From contig OZ022502.1 in NCBI GenBank assembly GCA_963989385.1, positions 3,316,501 to 3,380,500 of the forward strand: a DNA stretch of 64,000 nucleotides, read 5' to 3'. Positions within the stretch are counted from its first letter, which is position 1, and every line of letters begins with the position of its first letter. This document shows positions 44,764-55,310 of the stretch, in pieces. This stretch comes from Ctena decussata. Its lineage: Eukaryota; Mollusca; Bivalvia; Lucinida; Lucinidae. Below the pieces are notes generated by a model. That model saw only the letters and a list, made by a program, of their open reading frames with translations, was not told the DNA's origin and did no database searches. A program made the position numbers and the translations under genes.

Positions 44764-44987
44764 GAGCCACGACATGAGAAAACCAAACCACGCGAAGACT
44801 CAGATCAGCTTGGGCAGTCGCTCAGTCTGATCAAACTCTTCGCTGTGATTTCAAATGGTAGCTAAGGTTGTAAGCTAGCCCCATGCGGACAGCGAGGACT
44901 GTGATCAGACTGGGAGGATGCCAGGCTGATCTGAGTGCTCGCTGGGTGCCCATGCGACTGTGTTGGTTGTGTCTTGTCAAGTCTCAG
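44764..44987. mobile_element. Family A element, divergent subtype
   Basis: Paired with 6545-6778 by shared subtype features; it lies 8 bases from the next full copy. Confidence 0.75.
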
Positions 44988-44994
44988 TATTATA

Positions 44995-45232
44995 TGAGCC
45001 ACGACACGAGAAAACCAACAATGTGGTTGTTTACCCAGCGCAGACTTAGATCAGCCTGGGCATCCACCAAGGCTGATCAGACTCTTTGCTAAGGGCTTAA
45101 AGGATAGCTAAGGGTCTAAGCTACCTCCATGCGGACAGCGAAGACTCTGATCAGACTGGGCGGATGCCCAGGCTGATCTGAGTCTGCGCTGGGCGCACAA
45201 CCACATTGTTGGTTTTCTCGTGTCGCGGCTCA
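44995..45232. mobile_element. Family A palindromic element
   Basis: Full-length copy followed by family B, as at 7084-7640. Confidence 0.85.
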
Positions 45233-45249
45233 TATTATTATTAGTTTTT

Positions 45250-45550
45250 TATACTTAAATGGAACATTCTGGTTTAATAAGCCAGTATTACGTTCAAAAG
45301 AGACAGACGGAGTGGCAAAGGATATAGACTTTTAAACACCAACTTGAATCTGGGTCTGCACTCTTTGCTTACACCTCCTGTCTGTCCCAATTTTAGAAAA
45401 CAACACACACACACACACACAAAAAACAACAACGGCAAAACTCGATGTCAAAGGAAATATACAAAAAAACAATGTTTGTGAATTGGGGATATACAGAATT
45501 ATTTATTGTACAGAGATTACTATGAAAACAAACTAGTTTTATACAACATT
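45250..45550 (+). repeat. Family B repeat, copy in duplication 2b
   Basis: AAATGGAACATTCTGGTTTA through CTGTCTGTCCCAATTTTAG, interrupted by an (AC)n tract at about 45402-45421, then a 3' part matching 7495-7640. Confidence 0.6.
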
Positions 45551-46200
45551 TAAATCTTTTAGACAAAGCTTGTGTACATCATATCTGGAACCGACACAAC
45601 TGATTTCCACGTTCTATGTTCACGCCTATATGTTGTGATTTCAATGCTTTGTCGTAGTGTTTATTTATCATTTAAGTTCTTTTGACGCTCGATGTTATGT
45701 CGTATTCGACATGTTTACGTTTCTTCATGTTATCGTATTCGATATTGTAACTTTTCGATGAAGTGAGGTTTCGGTAGTTTGGCTTTCAATGTAATGTCGG
45801 GCACCCGATTTCCTCTTCCTGCGTTAAACACCGAATGGTTATGCAAAACACAAAGCATTAAGACCTGTCCGCGTACAGGATAGCTCGCCTGACAACCCTT
45901 GTCCACCACAGAAAAAAATAGTAATAAAAAACTTTGTCGTAAAACTTGAAGCAATGAGTTATTACCCTTGAATTGGATTTAAATAAAAAAATGAGTCATA
46001 ACTTTTGTAACTAATGAATGGAATCTCATGAATCTTAAAACAACTGATCATTATCATGACACGGCTGTGCACAATAAGTTTTATCATAATGACATCAGCA
46101 TTGCATGCTTCATTGACTTTGAACACATGTAATTTAAAATCCACAAATTAACCATGACTAAGGTACCGGTGAACAAAATTTCTTGAAACTGAATTAAAAT
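45550..46200. other. Non-coding, no recognised feature
   Basis: AT-rich; no exon, RNA or repeat partner recognised. Confidence 0.35.
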
Positions 46201-46214
46201 GTATCGTCATAGTG

Positions 46215-46615
46215 CAGTGATGCTGAGGCAAGTCTTTTAGCTAGGGACTTGAAACGTTGACAGCTAATTGGAGATGATAAGTAAATGAAATTTGTAAAGT
46301 TTGAACAAATTCCATCAATTTTTGTAGGAGTTATGGCCCTTTGAAAATTTTGGCATTTTGACTTTGTCAGCAGAATATCTTATTCCATGTGAGAGCTAGG
46401 GACTTAAAACTTTGATAGCCGATTGAAGATGATAAGTATATTAATTGATTAACTATTGAATCAATTCCGTCAACTTTTGTAGGATAAATGGTCCTTTGAA
46501 ATTTCGGCATTTTGACTTTGCCAGCAAGACAAATTTGAGCGAGGGGCTTGAAACTTCGACAGCTGATTAGAGATAATGAGTGAATGAATTGATTAACTTT
46601 TGAACAAATTTGGTG
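46215..46615. repeat. Tandem repeat of about 150 bp, three units
   Basis: GGGACTTGAAAC-type phrase recurs near 46244, 46400 and 46542, each followed by GATTGRAGATGATAAGT-like and TTTGGCATTTTGACTTTG-like sequence. Confidence 0.65.
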
Positions 46616-46732
46616 TGTCGAGTTTCAATTTTTCCGAAATTTTAGGCCGCTAGCAATACACTAGCGCACATTGTCCTTTGTTGATTTATTTAAACTATAC
46701 TTGTATTTTTATGTATAAATCATTATTTTTAT

Positions 46733-47475
46733 GCCCCCGCCATTGAAAATGGGGGGCATATAGTATCACCCCTGTCCGTACGTACGTAACATACGTTCGT
46801 AGCGTACAAAATGGTTTCCGTTCGATATCTTTTAAAAGCATTGGTGTATTCAATTCATATTTTATACACAGGTACATAATTATAAAATACAGGTCAAGTT
46901 CGATTTTTGGCAAAATCCGTCGATTATTGTGGGAGTTATGGTCCTTTTTCGACTTCATTTAGTATGAAAAAATGATTTCCGTTCGATATCTTTTGAAATC
47001 ATTGGTGTATTGAATCCATATTTTATACACAGGTATATAATAAAAAATACAGGTCAAGTTCGATGTTGGGCAAAATTCGTCGATTATTGTGGGAGTTATG
47101 GCTCTTTTTCGACTTCATTTTGTATGAAAAAATGGTTTCCGTTCATTATCTTTTGAAAACATTGATGTATTGAATTCATATTTTAAACAAAGGTATATAA
47201 TCATAAAATACAGGTCAAGTTCGATGTTTGGTAAAATCCGTCAATTATTGTGGGAGTTATGGCCCTTTTTCGACTTCATTTCGTATGAAAAAATGGTTTC
47301 CGTTCATTATCTTTTGAAAACATTGGTGTATTGAATTCATATTTTATACACAGGTATATAATAAAAAAATACAGGTCAAGTTCGATGTTGGGTAAAATCC
47401 GTCAATTATTGTGGGAGTTATGGCCCTTTTTCGACTTCATTTCATACAATAATGGTTTCCGTTTGTTAGTTTTTG
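46733..47475. repeat. 161-bp tandem array with hairpin leader
   Basis: Leader hairpin ATGCCCCCGCCATTGAAAAT / GGGGGGCATAT, GTACGTACG, then four to five units of 160-161 bases (CGTC(G/A)ATTATTGTGGGAGT at 46918, 47078, 47239 and 47400). A related AGCCCCCACTTTTTCAAAGC / GGGGCTATA terminus lies at 49466-49495. Confidence 0.75.
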
Positions 47476-47585
47476 AAAACTTACTTGTTTTCGGTTTTTT
47501 TTCAAAGTTGCATGGCATCCATTTCTGTGACAAGATACAGACTGTTATCACATATCACGGTCATGACACCCCCTCCAACACCCCC

Positions 47586-47586
<1 letters not shown>

Positions 47587-47627
<41 letters not shown>
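47587..47627. repeat. (AC)n microsatellite
   Basis: About 20 AC units. Confidence 0.95.
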
Positions 47628-47629
<2 letters not shown>

Positions 47630-47699
47630 ACATCTAACCATTGTCCATGTGTGTACCAAGTTTCAACTTTCTAGGCCTAATAGTTCTTAAGAAAAGTGT

Positions 47700-48475
47700 G
47701 ACATAACGTTCAAAATCAGAACTGAGAAGTTACTCAACAATTGAGCTGTCTCATTAGAGGATGTTTCTATTTATACTCAGTAAGCTATTCATCAAACTGA
47801 AGCTGCTGCCAACCAATTCAGCTAGATATTTAACCAAAGCTGACAAAAGCAGAATGTAACTGATGTAACATGGTGTCAATGTCAAGTCATATGAAGAATG
47901 TGTTATGACAAACAATGAACTTAGTTGGTGATAAAATTGATACAGTGACTTTGCAAGCCCTCTTCCATTATGGTAGTTAAGAAAGAAGGCTCTGATACTT
48001 GACTTTTCATACTAAATGTTTTGGACACCATGTAACGTCTGATACATGAGGTTCTATGTTACAAGACTTACTTATTCAGCATAATGTTCAAAATCAGAAT
48101 TGCTAAAGTTACTGATAATTGAGCTTTTTCATGAGAGACTGTTTCTTTTTATCCTCAATAAGTTATTCATTAAACCTGAAGGTGCTACAAACCAATTCCA
48201 GCTAGTTATTGAACTAAATCTGACCCAAACAGAATGTAACTCATGTTACATGATGTCCGTGTTATGACATAAAATATACTTTGTAAGGTTGTAAAATTAG
48301 TAAAATGGCTTTACAAGCCCTCTCTATTATGACAGTACAGGAAGAAGGCTATGATACTTGGTTTTTCATACCAAATGTTTTGGACCCAATGTAACACATG
48401 CTGTATGGTGTTCAATGTTACAAGAGTTACTGATTCAGCATATTGAGCATAACACTCAAGGTAAAGTTTAACTAT
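47700..48475. repeat. Tandem duplication, period about 390 bp
   Basis: Two units starting AACGTTCAAAATCAGAA(C) and AATGTTCAAAATCAGAATT. Both contain TGTTTCT(A/T)TTTAT, ACCAATTC, CAGAATGTAACT and ATACTTG / TTTTTCATAC.AAATGTTT in order. Confidence 0.75.
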
Positions 48476-48559
48476 GTACAGAATTTCATTTACTGAAAAT
48501 GATCTAAATATATACTCGGTCAAAAAAGTAACGATACCAACTATCGGCCATATTTTCAA

Positions 48560-49725
48560 GGAACCAAGTCCATATTAGAATTAATTGAGGCTCATGTATG
48601 TTTGGGGAGACGCCAAAGAACAAAATGCTTAGAAAATTGTCAACACATACTTTTCCACATTAGAGTTATCTGGCAATATTCGATAGGAGTCAATTGGAAT
48701 GCATCTCATTTCTGCGCATGCGCAGGAATAAATTTAATATTGCGCAGAAAAGCCCATAATGCAGGAATTTCGAAAAACACTTAGAATGCCTAATGGCTTG
48801 TACTCAAGCTTTACAGGCGAGGTTTAAATTCTTCAAATTCTCAGATTATCTCCCTTTTAATTAAAAATATAGAATTTTCAAGGCGTCGTTATTACTGTAC
48901 CTGTCGGTCTTTTTTCAAAGTTTCTTCATAAATGATTGTTTTCATGGCATAATGACCAAATTGAAAGAATTGTTACACGCCCGCTAGCCATTACGATTTC
49001 GATTTCCTATGGAAATCCCACTGAGTGGCACTTAAACAGTCTTTGAAGGAATCACAGTACCCTGACTTGTGGTTCAAATTCTCGCATCAGAAGCGGTCAA
49101 ATTTCGATTTCTTTGGCATATAGCCTTACCTAAGGCCTTGCTCTAGTGTATGAAGTGCAGAATCTGAGAAATCATTATTCACAAACCAATTTTAAAAACT
49201 TTGAACTTGAGCAATTTTAATGATGTTACTCTGTGAAAATGAAAAATTACCCCTGGCATATTCCAATGGCCCTTGAAGCATGTGTAGTCTTAGGAAACCA
49301 AAACAAATAAGTTTGTTCAATGGGCAAATTGACATTCTTTTGAAATTAGTAAACTATATTTGTTCTTAATTTCTGCAATTGCCATAGCAACGGAAGGAAT
49401 TTCATGTATATGGTTACGACGTGATGGGATCATGGAATTACTGATGGACAGACCAAATCCAGTATAGCCCCCACTTTTTCAAAGCGGGGCTATAAATATA
49501 TTCAGTTACATTACCCTGTACATCGATAAAATGACAGAAACAATTCTGCAAAAACTTCAACAATGAACAAACAAATAAAAAAAAAGACACAAAATATAAA
49601 ACAATTTATGTATCACATGTCAATGAGGCTGATGAAAGGAATGCATGTGAATTCCACCAACAGTTCCAGAGGAAATGCTCAAGGCCATATAATTTCATTT
49701 CATTTCATTTTTTTTTTTTTTACAT
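48560..49725. other. Non-coding flank of the VWHGRLDIL gene
   Basis: AT-rich. It includes the CCCCCACTTTTTCAAAGCGG terminus at about 49470 and a poly-T at 49709-49722. No second exon seen. Confidence 0.35.
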
Positions 49726-49733
49726 CTGGGAGT

Positions 49734-50428
49734 TCATATTGATTGTTTATGACGGGATCTACCGTAAGGTTCGGACTTCTGTGCAAACAAGGGACCACCA
49801 ATTAGATTACAAAGAGACTTATCAGGGTAAGTACTTCCTTTTGCAGAAACCCCACCAAGTTTCAGACCTTCAAGATATATACCCTTTTTAGCTTCAGGTA
49901 GATTCTTAAAGAAATCGGCTGTGAAGCCCCTTTTTTTCATTGACGTTGTGATTCCTGTACAAAAATATCTGTAATTGATGGCCAGCCACAAAGCAAAAAT
50001 AGTTGTATAAGGGATACAAAGCATAGGGATATCATGCTGCGTTCCGTAACAATGCAGCAAACTGAATTCTGAACTTTCAAGAAGTATGTCATGCACAGCA
50101 TCATAGAAAAAGATACTCAAGTATTTCTTATCGATTCCAATAGTAGGTATCAGGAAATTCTCTAAATGGGGATTATACTTTTTCTGAACAAATGCAAACA
50201 CGATTGCCTCTGCTAAAATCTGAGAATAGTGATTTTTTAAGCTATCTTCACATTTTATTTCGACTGAAGATTCGGCACTTTCTGCCCTTTCTTCCCTTTC
50301 TTCACTTTCAGTGACCTCGGCACTTTCTGCCCTTTCTTCCCTTTCTTCACTTTCAGTGACCACTGCCAGTGCAACATCTTGGGAACCCAGTAAAATGTCC
50401 AATCTCCCATGCCAAACTTCAGGACTGC
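49734..50428 (-). CDS. Uncharacterised protein, terminal exon with VWHGRLDIL motif
   Basis: Begins after ATATATTTGCAG (phase 1, Gly split) and runs 231 codons to a stop, intact. Order: SPEVWHGRLDILLG; an acidic segment with VTESEEREERAESAE twice in tandem; then a folded part with NHYSQILAEAIVFAFVQKK, FLIPTIGIDKKYLSIFFYD, HDILLESSEF and LWLAINYRYFCTGI; and a basic C-terminus. It resembles a family of unnamed, often expanded bivalve proteins. The D-I-L-L after H-G-R and a downstream helix with conserved Gln/Glu could be a degenerate PD-(D/E)XK nuclease fold, but a clear ExK is not visible. Upstream exons were not found in the window. Function unknown. Confidence 0.6.
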
Positions 50429-50967
50429 CTGCAAATATATACAAATGATCATGTTAAACTAAAACTGTCAGAGGATCTGACTATAGCCATGCTGTGCCGC
50501 TTTAGTAATGCACTGCCATGTAAAAGGAGCAATAAATAAGATACAAAGAAAACATTAACACAAATTTTCAACATTCTAACAAGGAACTAGCATTCATAAG
50601 AAAGCCAGATGATTTCTTTACAAGGAGATCTAAATTTTTATCATTTCGGTCTAGTAGCTCAGAGTTATACTAGCTCAAGAGTTATGACCCAAAACATGTG
50701 AAAAAACACACACTTTATCAGTCAAAGCACTTACTTGAACAGCTGATTGCTATGGACGCAATACGTTTGCGTGACTTTTCTGATATTTTCATTTGCGCAT
50801 TCCTTAATTTAGCATATAAAAGCGCAACTTTTTCCCCCTATGAATGCGCGACTTTGTTTTCTACGAATGCGCGACCAGTTTATTTCATTAAACTTCAGAT
50901 ATTTCGATGTTCCATAGTGTACCCCTTCCATTAGCCAGATTAAATATACTAAAAAAAATATTATACC

Positions 50968-51486
50968 CTGCGATTTCTGGAACATTTCAAACATTGGGTA
51001 AAATAAATCATTTCTACCTTCCATTTTATTCATTTTACAAGTTTTATACACATGAAGCTTGAACCTATAGCCTTTGTCTTGACCAAGGTCAAGCTTTAAG
51101 TCAAACTACCCCTAAAATGAAAGTTGTTTGAATTCCCATAGAGAATTGATAGAGTGTCAGTTTGGTCGGGAATAACTTTTAAAATTGCTATGAGTTTTAA
51201 ACTTCTTATAGCTTGCTGACCTTAAAAATGATTAAACTTGATGACTATTGAGCAATTTTTCAAAAAATTCATGAATTGGCGAAATCGAAAATTTTGGTGA
51301 TTTTGTTCCCTATGGACTTCAAAGAACTCTGATTTTGAGGGTAGTGTGATTTGAAGTCTGGACTTGGTCAAGATATAGGCTATATTTTCAAACTTCATGT
51401 GTACAAAACTTGTAAAATGAATGAAATGGAAGGTGGAAATGATTTATTCTACCAAATGTTTGAAATGTTCCAGAAATCGCGGGGTA
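50968..51486. repeat. Foldback element, arms of about 150 bp
   Basis: Left arm (ACCCTGCGATTTCTGGAACA, TTTCTACCTTCCATT, CACATGAAGCTTGAA, GACCAAGGTC) is complemented by 51335-51486 (GACTTGGTCAAG, TTCAAACTTCATGTG, AATGGAAGGTGGAAA, GTTCCAGAAATCGCGGGGT). Outer AGTCGCGCAAATGTATGC-type repeats (50810-50880 and 51845-51920) may mark a larger unit. Confidence 0.75.
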
Positions 51487-51959
51487 AAAGTTTGACCCTT
51501 TTATATTTTTTCGAGTATATATTTTAGCTGTTGAGAAAATGTATCTTGTTTGTTGGTTTTTCACAGGGATCTTCTGCAGCTTTTTGCTTGCAACTTGCCC
51601 TCAGTTTCTGTTTGCCTATTGTCCTTTCATCCTCCTCTGCATGATTATGGTCAAAATTCCTTCTTAATAATCTTACTTTCTAAGTCTGTTTTCCATCTTG
51701 AATTACAGTCCTTTTTTCACGCATCTCCAGAAACATGTGGTCCTTTCTCTGAATTTAAAATTATCAATTAAAAGTCTAGGTTTGCCCATGTTAGTTAAAA
51801 ATTAAACTTACCCAGCCTATCTGTGGACATAGGTAAAAGTCCCGCAAACGGAGGCATATTTTCGGGGGGAAAGTCGAGCAAATGTATGCTACAAAAAGTC
51901 GCGCAAATGTATGCATTTTTCAGTTATAGTCACGCTAATGTGCTGTTCCCATTGCTATG

Positions 51960-53190
51960 ATCACTTATATAAATGATATTTTAGCAAGAAGATTTGCCTT
52001 TCTTGAAAATGATGAAAACAGAAATAGAATCATTTGTCCAACTGATCTGGATAGAAAGTTTGCTGATCACTGATTTAATGAATGAAGCACTGTAACAGGT
52101 GAATGCGAGTCAGTTTAGTGATTGTGTATAGATATGGTTAATACTTTGAGACACTGTGCACACCTATATTTTGAATGTGCCCACCATACTACAGTATGTT
52201 ATGAAGTTGAACTCTTGAAATTTCAGGAAGAACTTCCAATCTTATCAGGAAAACTCCCTAAAGATAATAAGTTGATCAATTTATGGCCATTCTTTAGTGC
52301 TTTAGGGCTTCTGAGGTCGAAGTCTGGCAATAAACGCCAATAAAACTGCATAACTGGTGAGAAGGATTACTTGCACACTTTTTAAAGAAGAGGTCATGAA
52401 GACTAGCTGCTGTTTTTTAACACAACAAAGTAAAATTTGGCAATGTGACATGAAGGGATTTTAAATCAGAACAAGACCTGTAGCTATTCAAGTGATTCTT
52501 TGACTGTTTATTGTCCCGAGTGTAACAAAACTTCTGATCCAACTTGCTAAAGTCATTTTAGCTAGCCTGTACGAAAGTACAGAAAGCTATTGTTGTCACT
52601 TGGGCGTGGGCGTCACACTTTAAAGTTTTACGTCAAAGTTTTTTATGTGATTGGCAAGGCACTGCAGGCGAGCTATCCTGTCTTTGAAAGGAAATAGCTG
52701 ATTGTGGTATTTAAACAATTACCATACTTTTGTGTGGATAACACGCTAGCATGTACAACGCGCACCCCTTTTCCAGCCATTCTGGGGCCGGAAAAGTCCT
52801 AGTTCTGCTGTACAACGTATCAGATTTAGATTTCAAACTCCATTGGATGCCATGTTTTCTAAATGTGAAAGTAGAATATCACTGATTGGGCAGACTGATT
52901 CACTTTTTTTACCGGGCGTATTCGGGTGGAACTATCCCGATTACTGTGATCAACAACACTTACAGTGTTGATAAATTTGACACATCTCCTTTAGAACTGA
53001 GTCATTCATCTCACTGCCACTAGTGTTAATTGGTCTTTTGTTGTGCAATCACCTGAATGATTGACAATAATCACCTTCAATTCAGATGACTGATTTTACA
53101 TTAGAGTTGTCACACCAAGATTGCCATGGTCTGTAACAGCAGACAAGAGTATCAGAGAAGAGTGTCTTTTTTTTTTAAATAAAAATTCAA
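51960..53190. other. Non-coding; one weak retroelement-like frame
   Basis: A 73-codon frame at 52122-52343 ends KLINLWPFFSALGLLRSK, faintly like retroelement polyprotein linkers, but nothing around it supports a gene. No other feature placed. Confidence 0.25.
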
Positions 53191-53194
53191 ACTT

Positions 53195-53615
53195 AATCAT
53201 TTTTTTACCCTTGGTCTAGATTTGTTGGAGATAAACATTTTGACAAACTTTCATGAAGACTGGAACAAAACTGTGCCCTCTAGAGAATTCACAGAGTTTT
53301 TTCTAAGATCAGACCTAGTGACCTAGTTTTTGACCTGACATGCCCCAGTTTCAAATTTAGTCTAGATTTCATTAAGATAACATTCTGACATAGTTTCATG
53401 AAGATTTGATCATAACTGTGCCCTCTAGAGTGTACTCAAGGTTTTTCAAAGATATGACCTAGTGACCTAGATTTTGATCCCACATGACTCCGTTTCCAAT
53501 ATGGCTTAGATTTCTTGAGGATAAACATTCTGACAAAGTTTCATAAGGATTGGATCATAACTGTGCCCTCTAGAGTGTACACAAGATTTACAAGATTTTT
53601 CTAAGATTTGACCTA
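53195..53615 (+). repeat. 145-bp satellite fragment
   Basis: About three diverged monomers without element ends. Confidence 0.75.
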
Positions 53616-53619
53616 TCAG

Positions 53620-54410
53620 GGCTCTCACACCCCTTTTTGGGAATGGGGCCGGGGCCTTTAGAATTGGGAAAAATAGCGTTGTTTCGTCTAAAATTGGGAA
53701 AATTTTCATTGTTTTATGTGTGTAGTTTTCATTGTCAGACCAACACAACTTATATATGGTATTGTTATATTTTCAGAGGAATCCAGTCAATAAGCAGACA
53801 GAGATCTAGCAGATAGTGAATCATAATAAACTTTATCAAATAGTTAGGATATTAGATAATAACAAACTATTTGTGTGTGTTGAGTTTTTCTTTCTTTCCT
53901 TTGAACTGGCAACTTTCCTATCTTGCCACTCTCAAATAGGAGACAAGACTGGGACCTAGAAAAAGTTTCAATATAACAACAGTATAACACTCTAGGTTTG
54001 AAGCATCTGTGAACTAAGCATAATGTGAAGTTGAGAGAAAGTAGACTGTCACAATGCAGAACATGACAAAACTTTCAGTCCTGCAAAAACAAAACATCCA
54101 TGGTATGTCACTATCACTATACTAACTCTTGGATGTCCCGGTAATCCTGTTGATGATTTTGGATATGGCCGAAAATGTCTGTGAAAATCAATTCAGGTAC
54201 GAAACGCAAAAACAGCAGAATCATCCAACATAGGTGAAAACTCCGATCAAATTTTAGCGTTGGAAGGCTTTAAATTAAATAATAAGTCAAATATTGTTCA
54301 CCACAACAATATTGGCCCTTGAAGCAAAGAAAATATTAACATATTGCAGCGAAAATCGCTAAGCTATTCGCCCTCTAATGAAAGGGAAGTCACTCTAACA
54401 GTACATGATA
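53620..54410. other. Non-coding, no recognised feature
   Basis: Includes CAGGGCTCTCACACCCCTTT at 53620, possibly an element end. No gene supported. Confidence 0.35.
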
Positions 54411-54417
54411 AAGGGAG

Positions 54418-54803
54418 CATTGAAATACCGCAAACCACCGCAAACTACCGCAAACCACCACAAACCACCCTCAACTCTCCACAAACCACCACAAACCAGT
54501 TAGAAAAAATTTCTAAGCACCTTTCCAATATTTTTTAACACTTTTGAGATAATTTTTATCAGCTGACTTGTCTTATAAAAATGTTATAGGCACGTTAGAA
54601 AATATATGGATGAAATTAAAGATTCCAAGGTTCTTAATACAGTAAAGTTGTCGTTAATATGCCAACAAATATTAAATATACTGATTAAATATACATTGAA
54701 ATAGTTTTAGAGGTGGTTTGTGGTAATTTGGCCTTGGGGCTGGTTTGTGATGGTTTGCGGTGGTTTGTGGTAGTTTGCGGTAGTTTGCGGTATTTCAATG
54801 GAC
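54418..54803. mobile_element. Element with inverted 10-bp minisatellite ends
   Basis: The left end CATTGAAATACCGCAAACCA continues as (CCRCAAACYA)n to about 54500. The right end at 54712-54801 is the exact opposite, (TGGTTTGYGG)n ending GCGGTATTTCAATG. About 210 AT-rich bases lie between. Terminal inverted repeats made of short tandem units. Confidence 0.75.
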
Positions 54804-54809
54804 CGCATG

Positions 54810-55310
54810 ATAAAACCCGGTACCACTTTCCAGTAACAAAACATGACGATCGTGATTGAAAATGTTATTGCTTCCCGATTTTTAAAGTTATAAATTATGT
54901 TAACATTTTTAGTTTTAGATGGTTTTTAATACATTTTGCATTGCTGCAACTGCAGTATTCTTTGACCAAACAGGCTTAGTCGGATTGGGAATTTTTCATC
55001 TGAAATTGACCTTTCGGCCTAGGATATTTCAGCCTAGGACAGTTCGTCCACGGACGTTTCGGCCACGGACATTTTGGCCATGGACGTAACGGCCAAAGTT
55101 AAAGAAAAGTGGAAATGACAATATGCTACCTTTTACCATTAAAATGATTTAGATTTTTCGTTTTGGCACTCATGGCACAAAAATGAGTGGCTGGGCTCAA
55201 AATAACTCCAACCATATCTCTTAAGGCCAAAAAATGGGTGCACCGCAGATGATATTGCATCAGCCATATGTTTACACATCAAGATACTACAGGCATCAAT
55301 TAATTGAAAA
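54810..55310. other. Non-coding; CGGCC(A/T)(A/C)GGAC short repeats
   Basis: Phrases TTTCGGCC, GTTTCGGCCACGGAC and ATTTTGGCCATGGACG near 55010-55090 form a short degenerate tandem. Nothing else recognised. Confidence 0.4.

Larger units (their letters stand above)
44488..45550 (+). repeat. Segmental duplication 2, copy b
   Basis: Begins CCATGTTCAGGCAGTAAAT and keeps the same block order as 6142-7640, with the two family A palindromes only 8 bases apart. Confidence 0.65.

Noticed and set aside
47331..47690. 119-codon frame with a His-Thr run
   Set aside because: The run is the (AC)n microsatellite and the rest is the 161-bp array.
52122..52343. BEL/Pao-like retroelement fragment
   Set aside because: Only a short NLWPFF...GLLR phrase is suggestive; no protease, RT or integrase motif nearby.
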